From Paenibacillus cymbidii (lineage in GTDB: Bacteria; Bacillota; Bacilli; Paenibacillales; NBRC-103111): 64,000 nucleotides of DNA. A program made the translations under genes and the position numbers. The stretch is from positions 248,001 to 312,000 of the forward strand of contig NZ_SHLX01000003.1 in NCBI RefSeq assembly GCF_004764705.1, written 5' to 3'. Below the pieces are notes generated by a model that worked only from the letters and a program-made list of their open reading frames with translations, had not been told where the DNA came from and did no database searches. Below, one piece after another: positions 36,890 through 45,102 of this stretch (positions are counted from its first letter, which is position 1; each line of letters begins with the position of its first letter).

Positions 36890-38293
36890 ATGCCCGGCAA
36901 CCGGCCATATTTGTTTTACGAGCTGACAAACAGCGTATGCACGACATGTCTGCGCAAGGTGGAAGCCAAAATCGTCATCGAAGACGGGCGGGTATACATG
37001 TTGAAGCGCTGCTTCGCGCACGGACCCGAAAAAGTGCTGCTTTCCACCGACGTCGAATATTACAAGCGGTGTCGCGAGTTTCTGAAGCCGGCGGAAATGC
37101 CGCTGCGCTGGAACACGCCGATCAAGTACGGCTGTCCGTACGACTGCGGCCTCTGTCCCGATCACGAGCAGCACAGCTGCCTGACGCTCGTCGAGGTGAC
37201 GGAGCATTGCAACCTGCAGTGCCCGATCTGCTACGCCGAATCGTCGCCGCAAAGAACGCGGCATCGAACGCTTGCTGAGATCGAACGCATGCTGGACGCG
37301 ATCGTCCGCAATGAAGGCGAGCCCGACATCGTCCAGATCAGCGGAGGAGAGCCAACGACGCATCCGCAGTTTTTCGATATCCTCGATCTGGCCAAGCGCA
37401 AGCCGATCAAGCATCTGATGGTCAATACGAACGGGATCCGGGTCGCCAATGACCGCGAATTCGCGCGGCGATTGGCCGGATATATCCCCGGCTTCGAGCT
37501 GTATTTGCAGTTCGACAGCTTCGAGAAGGAAGCGCTGACGGAGCTGCGCGGCGCCGATTTGCGGTCAATCCGCGAGCGGGCGCTGGCTCATCTGAACGAG
37601 TTCAACATTTCGACGACGCTGGTCGTGACTCTGAAGAAAGGGCTGAACGACGGCGAAATCGGCCGCGTCATCCAGTACGGACTGAAGCAGCGCGCCGTGC
37701 GCGGCGTAACGTTCCAGCCGATTCAGGCGGCCGGCCGGCTGGAGCAGTTCGATCCGGCAAAAGACCGATTGACGCTCAGCGAAGTGCGCCAGGGCATTAT
37801 TGACCAATCGGGCGTGTTTCGCGCCGAGGACATCATTCCCGTACCGTGTCATCCCGATTGTCTCGCCATGGGGTATGCGCTTAAACTGGGCAACGATGTC
37901 GTTCCGCTTACGGGTCTGATCGATCCGGCGGTTCTGCTTGCGGGAGGACGCAACACGATCGTGTTCGAGCGAGACGAAACGCTGAAGGATAAGCTGTTCG
38001 AGCTGTTTTCGACCGCCCATTCTCCGATTACGTCCGCGCTGTCGCTGAAGAGCCTGCTCTGCTGCCTGCCGATGATCGCCGCTCCGCCTGCCGTCAGCTA
38101 TGACAATGTGTTTCGCGTCATCATCATGCAATTTCTCGACGCGCAAATTTTCGACGTCCGGTCCGTTAAAAAATCGTGCGTGCACATCGCGCACCCGGAC
38201 GGCCGCATCATTCCGTTCGATACGTACAACATGTTTTATCGGGACGACAAAGAGTTGCTGCTGCGGCAGCTGCAGGAAGAAATCTCGAGATAG
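36890..38293 (+). CDS. radical SAM protein, tetraether-synthase (Tes)-like
   Basis: A 467-residue enzyme. The SAM [4Fe-4S] motif is C107-x3-C111-x2-C114, with GGEP at 152-155. Three more cysteine-rich sites precede it: C17-x2-C20 (with C41), and C82-x3-C86-x2-C89 (YGCPYDCGLCPDHEQHSC). This pattern, with V-Y-M and a C-x-x-H-G after it, resembles the archaeal Tes proteins (MJ0619 type) that join lipid tails, and their bacterial homologues. Start ATG 36890, nine bases behind AGGAGG. It sits between an Lgt paralogue and a small membrane protein, 25 bases after the former. Its lipid substrate is an inference. Confidence 0.85.
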   Translation: MPGNRPYLFYELTNSVCTTCLRKVEAKIVIEDGRVYMLKRCFAHGPEKVLLSTDVEYYKRCREFLKPAEMPLRWNTPIKYGCPYDCGLCPDHEQHSCLTLVEVTEHCNLQCPICYAESSPQRTRHRTLAEIERMLDAIVRNEGEPDIVQISGGEPTTHPQFFDILDLAKRKPIKHLMVNTNGIRVANDREFARRLAGYIPGFELYLQFDSFEKEALTELRGADLRSIRERALAHLNEFNISTTLVVTLKKGLNDGEIGRVIQYGLKQRAVRGVTFQPIQAAGRLEQFDPAKDRLTLSEVRQGIIDQSGVFRAEDIIPVPCHPDCLAMGYALKLGNDVVPLTGLIDPAVLLAGGRNTIVFERDETLKDKLFELFSTAHSPITSALSLKSLLCCLPMIAAPPAVSYDNVFRVIIMQFLDAQIFDVRSVKKSCVHIAHPDGRIIPFDTYNMFYRDDKELLLRQLQEEISR

Positions 38294-38308
38294 AAGGAGG
38301 CGGAGCGG

Positions 38309-38563
38309 ATGGGTGCGGCGATCGGAGGTTTTTTTACGGCGATCGGCATCAATATTGCCTTGAGCGTCGTACTGGTGCTTACCGGTGTCGGCGCAGTGCT
38401 GGTTGCCGCAATCGGAGTTGTGCAGCTTGTGTACGTCGTTCCGGTGTGCATTCGGCAATGGGACAAAAAGAGGACGTTCGTATACGGACTGATGATCGGC
38501 GCGGCGGTGACGTTTTTAATTAATTCCTTGTGCTGGGGCGTATTGTTGCAAGGATTCTCCTGA
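38309..38563 (+). CDS. small membrane protein in the radical SAM operon
   Basis: An 84-residue protein with two or three hydrophobic segments (about 12-45 and 60-82) and a polar VCIRQWDKKRT between them. Start ATG 38309 behind AAGGAGG, 15 bases after the radical SAM gene. No recognised motif. Its conserved partner position would make it a candidate membrane anchor for the upstream enzyme. Confidence 0.75.
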   Translation: MGAAIGGFFTAIGINIALSVVLVLTGVGAVLVAAIGVVQLVYVVPVCIRQWDKKRTFVYGLMIGAAVTFLINSLCWGVLLQGFS

Positions 38564-38578
38564 AAAAAGGAGACGTTC

Positions 38579-38610
38579 GTCCGGGAGCATCCGCTCGCGG
38601 ACGCTTTTTC
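38579..38610 (+). terminator. terminator of the radical SAM operon
   Basis: GTCCG and CGGAC, with an inner GAGC/GCTC stem and one G-G mismatch, followed by GCTTTTTC. Confidence 0.8.
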
Positions 38611-38612
38611 GC

Positions 38613-38639
38613 CACTTTGTTTATTCGATAGACAAAGTG
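38613..38639. promoter_or_regulatory. XylR-type operator before xylA
   Basis: CACTTTGT and ACAAAGTG form a perfect 8-bp inverted repeat with an 11-base spacer, similar in layout to XylR operators of Bacillus. It overlaps the xylA -35 box, so it would be a repressor site. No xylR is in the window. Confidence 0.65.
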
Positions 38640-38657
38640 CAGGCGCCATGATAAAAT
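38629..38657 (+). promoter_or_regulatory. promoter of xylA
   Basis: TAGACA and an extended TGATAAAAT (TAAAAT at 38652-38657) are 17 bases apart. ATGAAACCGAATCGAT just after it matches the CcpA cre consensus at 13 of 16 positions, a weak candidate for carbon repression. Confidence 0.6.
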
Positions 38658-38690
38658 GAAACCGAATCGATATCGGAGAGGAATGAGATA

Positions 38691-40004
38691 ATGGCCTATT
38701 TTGCGAATGTTTCTGCCGTTGCATATGAAGGAAGCGCTTCCCGCAATCCGTTTGCGTTCCGCCACTACAACCCGCAGGAGGTTGTGGCCGGCAAAACGAT
38801 GGAGGAGCATTTCCGCTTCGCCGTCGCCTATTGGCACACGTTCGTCGGCAACGGTTCGGACCCGTTCGGCGCGGGCACGATGCAGCGCGGCTGGGATCGC
38901 TACTCCGGCCTGGATCTCGCCAAGGCGCGGGTGGAAGCGAACTTCGAGTTTCTTGAGAAGCTGGGACTGCCGTTCTTCTGTTTCCACGATCGCGATATCG
39001 CGCCGGAAGGCGACACGCTGCAGGAAACGAACAAGAACCTCGACACCATCGTGGCGATGATTAAAGAATACATGCAATCGAGCGGCAAAAAGCTGCTGTG
39101 GAACACGGCCAACATGTTCACGAACCCGCGCTTCCTGCACGGCGCCGCCACGACATGCAGCGCCGACGTGTACGCATACGCCGCGGCGCAGGTGAAGAAA
39201 GGGCTGGAAGTCGGCAAGGAGCTCGGCGCCGAAAACTACGTGTTCTGGGGCGGCCGCGAAGGCTACGAAACGCTGCTGAACACCGACTTGTTGCGCGAAC
39301 TCGACAATCTGGCGCATATGTTCCATATGGCCGTCGACTACGCCAAAGAAATCGGCTTCGACGCCCAGTTCCTGATCGAGCCGAAACCGAAGGAGCCGAC
39401 GAAGCACCAGTACGATTTCGACGCGGCGACGACGATTTCGTTCCTGCAAACGTACGGCTTGAAGGATCACTTCAAGCTGAACCTCGAAGCGAACCATGCC
39501 ACGCTCGCCGGGCACACGTTCGAGCACGACATGCGCGTCGCGCGCATTCAAGGCATGCTCGGCTCGCTCGACGCGAATCAGGGCGACATGCTGCTCGGCT
39601 GGGATACCGACGAGTTCCCGACCAACCTGTACGATACAACGCTGACGATGTACGAAGTGCTGCAGAACGGCGGCATCGGCCGCGGCGGCATCAACTTCGA
39701 CGCCAAAGTGCGCCGCGCCTCGTTCGAGCCGGACGACTTGTTCCTGGCGCACATCGCCGGCATCGACGCTTATGCCAAGGGGTTGAAGGTAGCCGCGAAA
39801 CTGATCGAAGACCGCGTTTTCGAAGATTTTATCGCGAACCGCTACCGCAGCTTTGACGAAGGCATCGGCCTGGAAATATCGAGCGGCCGCGCAACGCTGC
39901 GCAGTCTGGAGCAGTATGCGCTGCAGAACAACCCGATCAAGCTCGAATCGGGCCGCCAGGAGCGCTTGAAGGCGCTGCTCAACCAATACTTGCTCGGCGA
40001 ATAA
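38691..40004 (+). CDS. xylA: xylose isomerase
   Basis: A 437-residue class II xylose isomerase. [11 protein letters not shown] holds the catalytic histidine and aspartate; [15 protein letters not shown] provides the metal ligands, and [13 protein letters not shown] and GWDTDEFPT are the other metal-site strands. It converts xylose to xylulose. ATG 38691 behind GGAGAGG. Usually paired with xylB and xylR, both missing here, so xylA is a single-gene unit with an operator and a good promoter. Convergent with an AraC gene. Confidence 0.96.
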   Translation: MAYFANVSAVAYEGSASRNPFAFRHYNPQEVVAGKTMEEHFRFAVAYWHTFVGNGSDPFGAGTMQRGWDRYSGLDLAKARVEANFEFLEKLGLPFFCFHDRDIAPEGDTLQETNKNLDTIVAMIKEYMQSSGKKLLWNTANMFTNPRFLHGAATTCSADVYAYAAAQVKKGLEVGKELGAENYVFWGGREGYETLLNTDLLRELDNLAHMFHMAVDYAKEIGFDAQFLIEPKPKEPTKHQYDFDAATTISFLQTYGLKDHFKLNLEANHATLAGHTFEHDMRVARIQGMLGSLDANQGDMLLGWDTDEFPTNLYDTTLTMYEVLQNGGIGRGGINFDAKVRRASFEPDDLFLAHIAGIDAYAKGLKVAAKLIEDRVFEDFIANRYRSFDEGIGLEISSGRATLRSLEQYALQNNPIKLESGRQERLKALLNQYLLGE

Positions 40005-40042
40005 GCGGTTCTGCCGGTTGCCAAGCGCCTGCCGACCGATTG

Positions 40043-40876
40043 TCACATCCGTCGTTTCAGCGACTCCCGGAAAGCGGCCGGCGTCATGCCGGTCGTCTGC
40101 CGGAAGACGCCGGTGAAATGGCTTGCGCTTACGAAGCCCAGGCTGCCGGCAATATCCTTGACCGCCTTGCCTTCGAATTCGGCAAGGTCTTTTTGCGCTT
40201 GGGCGATTTTCAGCCGGGTGTAATATTCCTTCGTCGTCACGCCGAATTTGTGTCGGAACAGCCGGCACAGATGTTGGCGCGTCATGCCCATCGCTTCCGC
40301 CATCAGCGCGATGTCGGCGGGAATGTGAAGGTGCCGCTTCATCCAATCGATCGCCGCGTCCGCGGGGTCGCGTTTGTCGGCGCTGCGACCTGCGGCCGGG
40401 TTCGTCTGCAATTGCAGCAAGTAGTCGATGGCGATGCGGTAGATGATGGCCGAAAGGCGGCCAAAGGCAAACGGATCGTCCGCCTGCTCGAACACCGACA
40501 TGATCTCCAGGTGCAGCGCCGGGTGCGTCCGGTCCTGGATGACCGCGTAGCCGGCACGTTCGCCGATCCCGCTGTCCGCACACAGTTTGGCGATCAAATC
40601 CCCTTCGAACGAAACCCACGACACATAACACGATTCGTCTTCCTTTGCATACCGATGCCGGCAACCCGGCTTGATCAGCAGCGTGGTGCCGGGAGACAGC
40701 CGATGAACGCCCGCATCCGTATGAAAAGCTCCGTGCCCCTGATAGCAGCAAACGAACTGGTGGAACGGCCAGCAGTTCGGCTCGTAGTCGGAGTGCGCCA
40801 GCTTCATGTAGCCGGCGTCGAGCGCGATCAGCGGGAGCGGGAACGGATGAACCTTCGGGGCAAAATTGATGTGCAT
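40043..40876 (-). CDS. AraC-family transcriptional regulator
   Basis: A 277-residue regulator with an N-terminal cupin-like arm (residues 20-85, including LSPGTTLLIKPG) and a C-terminal AraC HTH pair (IALMAEAMGMTRQHLCRLFR, then IAGSLGFVSASHFTGVFR). Start ATG 40876 behind GGAAAGGA. Divergent from a PhyH-family oxygenase gene at 41064 with a 187-base gap that holds an inverted repeat, so it probably controls that gene. Confidence 0.94.
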   Translation of the reverse strand: MHINFAPKVHPFPLPLIALDAGYMKLAHSDYEPNCWPFHQFVCCYQGHGAFHTDAGVHRLSPGTTLLIKPGCRHRYAKEDESCYVSWVSFEGDLIAKLCADSGIGERAGYAVIQDRTHPALHLEIMSVFEQADDPFAFGRLSAIIYRIAIDYLLQLQTNPAAGRSADKRDPADAAIDWMKRHLHIPADIALMAEAMGMTRQHLCRLFRHKFGVTTKEYYTRLKIAQAQKDLAEFEGKAVKDIAGSLGFVSASHFTGVFRQTTGMTPAAFRESLKRRM

Positions 40877-40972
40877 GCCGCTACATTCCTTTCCGCCTAT
40901 TCTTCTTCTACCAGATTAGTTGATTGGCGATAATCGGGCAAGTGGGAAAGTTCCTTTTTGACTATCAGGTTG

Positions 40973-41044
40973 CATATGGGGCATTTACGGCGAGGTTCGC
41001 CGGTCCGCATAATGGAGGTAAGCAAGGCAGCGAACACCATATGC
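40973..41044 (+). promoter_or_regulatory. control region of the PhyH gene
   Basis: TTACGG and CATAAT (41008-41013) are 17 bases apart. The arms GCATATGG (40973-40980) and CCATATGC (41037-41044) form an inverted repeat around it, possible AraC-regulator half-sites. The -35 is poor. Confidence 0.35.
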
Positions 41045-41063
41045 GGAGGGAGAAGGACACATC

Positions 41064-41747
41064 ATGGAATCATTGGCACAACAGTACGACAGGGACGGTT
41101 ATATCGTCGTCGAATCGATGTTCAGCGAAGCGGAAATGGCGGCGTGCAAAGCCGAAATCGGGCGCATCGTCGCGCAAGAGGAGCAGGAAGGCAAAGCGGG
41201 CAGCTATGCGACGCACGGCGTGTTCGTCGGGTTGGCGAAGAAGAGCGGGCTGTTCCGGCAAATGGCCGTCGACGCGCGGCTTGCAGCGGTGCTGAAGGAG
41301 GTCATGGGGGATCGCGTGCTGTTTTTGTCGGACAAGGTCGTCGCCAAAGACGCCAAAAAAGACTTCGCTTCCCCCTGGCACCAGGATTGGATGTATTGGG
41401 AAGGAAGCCATAAAGTGTCGGTCTGGATCGCACTCGACGAAGCGACCGAGCAGAACGGCTGTCTGCGGATCATTCCCGGCTCGCATAAAACGGTCGTCAG
41501 CCATGCGAAGCATGCCGATAGCCGCGAAGGCTTCTCCAGTCGGCTGCAGCAGGAGGATATCGACGAAAGCAAGGCGGTTGCGATTCCGGCGAAAGTCGGC
41601 ACGGCGGTCATCTTCCACGACTTGACGATTCACGCGTCGTATCCGAACGTGAGCGGCAAGGACCGCTGGGCGCTCATCAGCACGTACAAGGATGCGGCGC
41701 AGCCGGACCCGGATTTTGCCTGGGCGAATCCGATTCCGGTCGTGTAA
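41064..41747 (+). CDS. phytanoyl-CoA dioxygenase (PhyH) family protein
   Basis: A 227-residue Fe(II)/2-oxoglutarate oxygenase: H106 and D108 in PWHQDW, distal H190 in IHASYPNVSG, and an arginine in KDRWAL as 2-oxoglutarate anchor. Distinct in sequence from the PhyH protein at 31123. Divergent from an AraC regulator, so probably induced by a specific small molecule. Start ATG 41064 behind GGAGGGAGAAGG. Substrate unknown. Confidence 0.85.
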   Translation: MESLAQQYDRDGYIVVESMFSEAEMAACKAEIGRIVAQEEQEGKAGSYATHGVFVGLAKKSGLFRQMAVDARLAAVLKEVMGDRVLFLSDKVVAKDAKKDFASPWHQDWMYWEGSHKVSVWIALDEATEQNGCLRIIPGSHKTVVSHAKHADSREGFSSRLQQEDIDESKAVAIPAKVGTAVIFHDLTIHASYPNVSGKDRWALISTYKDAAQPDPDFAWANPIPVV

Positions 41748-41762
41748 GGCCGGGCGGCCGCG

Positions 41763-43052
41763 TTAGCTCCAGCGCAGCACCGCATAAAGCGCGGCCAGTG
41801 TCACGAGCAAGGTCGGGATCGTCAGCGCGATCCCGATTTTGAAGTAATAGCCCCAACCGATGCGCACGCCTTTCCGCGATAGCTGATGCAGCCAGAGCAA
41901 GGTGGCCAGCGAGCCGATTGGCGTCATTTTCGGCCCGAGGTCGTTGCCGATGACATTGGCGTAGACGAGCGCTTCCTTCATCGTTCCGAGCGCGTTCGTG
42001 CCGTCGATCGCAAGCGCGCCGATCATGACGGAAGGGAGGTTGTTCATGACCGAAGACAACCCGGCGGACAGGAAACCCATGCCGATCGTCGCCCACCACA
42101 ACCCCTCCTGCGACAGCCGTTCGATGACGCTTCCCAGGACGTCCGTCAGCCCCGCATTGCGCAGCCCGTAAACCACGACATACATCCCGATCGAAAAGAT
42201 GACGACCGTCCACGGCGCTTCGCGCAGCACGCCGCGGGCCGAAACGACGCCGGTGCGCCCGGCGGCCGCGAGAAACGCGGCGGCGGCGAGTCCGGCGACG
42301 GCGCAGATCGGCACCGACAGCTTGTCCGCGAACAGAAAGCCGAGCAGCAGCACGCCCAGAATGGCCCAGGACATCGCAAACAAGCCGCGGTGACGGATGG
42401 CCATCGCCGGGGACTTCAGCTGGGCCGTGTCGTAGGAACGCGGAATATCGCGCCGGTACAGGAGCAGCAGCATCAGCACGCTGGCCGCCACCGACGCCGC
42501 GTAAGGCAGCAGCATGCGCAGCGCATAATCGCCGAAACCGATCCCGAAATAATCGGCCGAAATGATATTGACGAGATTGCTGACGACAAGCGGCATGGAA
42601 CCGGCGTCGGCAATGAAGCCGCCGGCCATGACGAAGGGCACAATCATTTTCTCCGGAAGCTTGAGCTCGCGCACTTTGGCCAGCAGAATCGGCGTCAGAA
42701 TGAGCACCGCGCCGTCATTGCTGAACAGACAGGAGACGACGGCGCCGAGCAGCGTGACGTACACGAACAGCCGGGTGCCGCTGCCGCGGGCAATCCGCAT
42801 CATATGCAGCGCCGCCCATTCGAAAAAACCGACCGCATCGAGCACGTACGAATAAACGATGATCGCGATCAGCGTCAGCGTCGCGTTCCAGACGATCCGT
42901 GTCACTTCCAGGGCATCGGCTACCGCCACCAAGCCCGAAACGAGCGCAAGCGCCGCTCCCGCCGCCGCCGGCCAGCCGACGGATAACCCGCGCGGCTGCC
43001 AAATGACCAGCGTCATCGTTACCGCAAACAACCCGATTGCCCAAACCACCAT
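41763..43052 (-). CDS. ArsB/NhaD-type anion permease (arsenite efflux family)
   Basis: A 430-residue membrane protein with 11-12 segments. The start TLVIWQPRGLSVGWPA and the half-helix SNDGAVLILTPI are the ArsB hallmarks, repeated as VMNNLPSVMIG in the second half. ATG 43052 gives the same length and start as Bacillus ArsB; the frame is open 26 codons upstream but without a ribosome site. No arsR, arsC or acr3 lies nearby, so arsenite export is likely but other oxyanions are possible. Convergent with the PhyH gene. Confidence 0.85.
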   Translation of the reverse strand: MVVWAIGLFAVTMTLVIWQPRGLSVGWPAAAGAALALVSGLVAVADALEVTRIVWNATLTLIAIIVYSYVLDAVGFFEWAALHMMRIARGSGTRLFVYVTLLGAVVSCLFSNDGAVLILTPILLAKVRELKLPEKMIVPFVMAGGFIADAGSMPLVVSNLVNIISADYFGIGFGDYALRMLLPYAASVAASVLMLLLLYRRDIPRSYDTAQLKSPAMAIRHRGLFAMSWAILGVLLLGFLFADKLSVPICAVAGLAAAAFLAAAGRTGVVSARGVLREAPWTVVIFSIGMYVVVYGLRNAGLTDVLGSVIERLSQEGLWWATIGMGFLSAGLSSVMNNLPSVMIGALAIDGTNALGTMKEALVYANVIGNDLGPKMTPIGSLATLLWLHQLSRKGVRIGWGYYFKIGIALTIPTLLVTLAALYAVLRWS

Positions 43053-43158
43053 TTCCCATGCCCCCGCTACCCGTCCGCGATATCGTACTTCGTTATTTAA
43101 GCAGAAAAACGGCCGGACGGGAAGAGCCAATTGCTTGATCGCCGGTTGTCGACCGACG

Positions 43159-43533
43159 TTATGCCGGTTCCATGCCGATCACTTTATTCATCGGGATCAG
43201 CAGCCATTCATGGCCTTCCCGCTTCGGCACGTGCACCTCGATAAAATCGGCTCCGGTGCGCAGCAGCTTGGCGGAGAACGAACCGCGGTACACCGTGCGG
43301 ACGAACATGCTGCTGCCCGGCAGGGCCGGCGGCGCAAAGCCGAGCAGCTCGATTTGATGCAGCGACGAGGGCACGTACCATTGATCGTTTACGCGCATAA
43401 ACTGGTTTCCCGCCCGCTGCAGCAGCCCGGGCTCGCTGGAGAAACCTCTCGCGCCCACGGCTACCGTGAATCCGACGTGCTGTTTGAGCCTTTCCTTGAG
43501 CGTCATGGAAGTTTGACGCAAGCCGTTGTCCAT
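43159..43533 (-). CDS. small conserved-looking protein of unknown function
   Basis: A 124-residue soluble protein with good codon bias and a proper GGGGAAGG site before ATG 43533. Strand-rich (TLKERLKQHVGFTVAVG, then FMRVNDQWYVPSSLHQIELLG), faintly like DUF2642-type spore-associated small beta proteins, but not recognised with confidence. It lies between the ArsB-type gene and a methyltransferase, each with its own signals. Confidence 0.65.
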   Translation of the reverse strand: MDNGLRQTSMTLKERLKQHVGFTVAVGARGFSSEPGLLQRAGNQFMRVNDQWYVPSSLHQIELLGFAPPALPGSSMFVRTVYRGSFSAKLLRTGADFIEVHVPKREGHEWLLIPMNKVIGMEPA

Positions 43534-43724
43534 ATGCCAACACCTTCCCCGAAAAAATGACTGTTTCGCTCGTTCATCATATGTTCGGAACCGTGCGCCC
43601 GCACCAATTCGCTGCGGATTGTTGATAGGAAATAACTATAATTACAGTTGTATTTATATATTGGACGTATAGAGGGGGCAAAGGCATAATAAAGCCATCA
43701 CGAGCGGAAAAGAGGGCGATTGCG

Positions 43725-44489
43725 ATGAACAAGGAACCATTGGCGTGGAATCCCGGCCACTATGATACGAACTTTGCATTTGTATCGCAGCTGGGGCAAA
43801 ATACGTTCGACCGGCTGCAGCCGGCGAAAGGGGAATGCATCCTGGATCTCGGCTGCGGCACGGGCGATTTGACGGCGCGCATTGCGGCGGAAGGGGCGGA
43901 AACGGTCGGTTACGATGCGTCGCCGGACATGATTGCCGAGGCCAGGCGGAAGTTTCCGCATCTGGCGTTCGAAGTGGCCGACGGTCATACGTTTCGGGGG
44001 CGGGGCGATTTTGACGCCGTCTTCTCGAATGCGGCGCTGCACTGGATGACCCGTCCGGAGGCGGTGGTGCGCAACGTGGCGGACGCGCTGCGCCCGGGAG
44101 GGCGGTTCGTCGCCGAGTTTGGCGGCAAAGGCAACGTCGGGAGCATCGTCTCGGCCATTCTGCAGGTGTTTCCGGATGCGAAGGAACGGTTTCCGTGGTA
44201 TTTTCCGAGCATCGGCGAGTATGCGCAGCTGTTGGAGCGGACCGGCTTCCGCGTGCTGACGGCCGAACATTTCGACCGGCCGACGCCGCTCGAGGGCGGC
44301 GACCATGCGATCGCGGTGTGGATGAAGATGTTTGGCGGCGTGTTTACCGACTCGCTTTCCGAGGACGAAGCGGAGCGTGCGGCGGCAAGCATGACAGCGT
44401 TGCTTCGGCCGTATTTGTTCGATGCGTCGTCGGGCCAATGGATCGCCGACTACAAGCGCATCCGCATCGTGGCGGTGAAGGAAAGCTGA
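43725..44489 (+). CDS. class I SAM-dependent methyltransferase
   Basis: A 254-residue small-molecule methyltransferase: ILDLGCGTGDLTARIA (about residues 38-53) is motif I, VGYDAS motif II, and FDAVFSNAALHWM motif IV, as in the trans-aconitate methyltransferase/Tam and biotin-pathway-like group. Start ATG 43725 behind a GAGGGCGA site. Acceptor unknown; it stands alone. Confidence 0.9.
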   Translation: MNKEPLAWNPGHYDTNFAFVSQLGQNTFDRLQPAKGECILDLGCGTGDLTARIAAEGAETVGYDASPDMIAEARRKFPHLAFEVADGHTFRGRGDFDAVFSNAALHWMTRPEAVVRNVADALRPGGRFVAEFGGKGNVGSIVSAILQVFPDAKERFPWYFPSIGEYAQLLERTGFRVLTAEHFDRPTPLEGGDHAIAVWMKMFGGVFTDSLSEDEAERAAASMTALLRPYLFDASSGQWIADYKRIRIVAVKES

Positions 44490-45102
44490 CGGCGTGGCAC
44501 GGCCGGCGATGACCGCGGGATCGGAGTGAACGAGTGAGAATGCGTCGTTCTTGGCGCAGGATCCCGTTCACTCGATCGAACGTCGGTGCTTCGTACCCCG
44601 CCGACCCAAACGTTTGCTGGTTATCCCCTCGGCTCAAGTATTCGTCTGCCCAGTATCCCGTTGGCTCAACAGCAATCACCGATCCTCATCGTTCGGATGC
44701 CTACGAAATAGGCCATATAGGAATAAAAGGAGGCAATCGAGGACGGTTCCTAACTTCGGAAATCTGCAGGGAGCGTAATTATATGCGAAAAATCATACAG
44801 ATTGAAGGGTGCACCCGTCAAATTCAGCAATTATATGCGAAATTTCATATAGAATCCGCGATTCGAGCCTCATTTTCGAAAATATATGCGAAAAATCATC
44901 TATATTTAGGTTGATGAAAGAAAGTCCATCCTACGATCAGACTTCATGCGAACACAGAGACGGTCAATGACAGCTTGGGGTTGCTGCATCTCTACCATTC
45001 AACGATCCGATAGAATCAAACAATTCAACACCAAATCAAACAAAATGCTCGTATACTTCAAATTCCCCATGCATTACAATTTTTTACATATGATAATGGG
45101 GG
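44490..45102. other. 613-base intergenic region with repeats
   Basis: No convincing gene. It holds an imperfect inverted repeat (GATCGGAGTGAACG at 44519-44532 and CGTTCACTCGATC at 44565-44577) and the second copy of the dispersed repeat at 44776-44910. GC content drops sharply after about 44700. Confidence 0.75.
44776..44910 (-). repeat. dispersed three-unit AT-rich repeat, copy B
   Basis: TATATGCGAAAAATCAT occurs at 44780 and 44884, with TATATGCGAAATTTCATATA between them. Read on the minus strand it aligns end to end with the repeat at 34456-34588, including the GGTGCACCC middle spacer. The two copies are inverted with respect to each other. Confidence 0.8.

Noticed and set aside
44551..44778. 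75-codon frame in the intergenic region
   Set aside because: No ribosome site, no coding bias and low-complexity Arg-rich translation.
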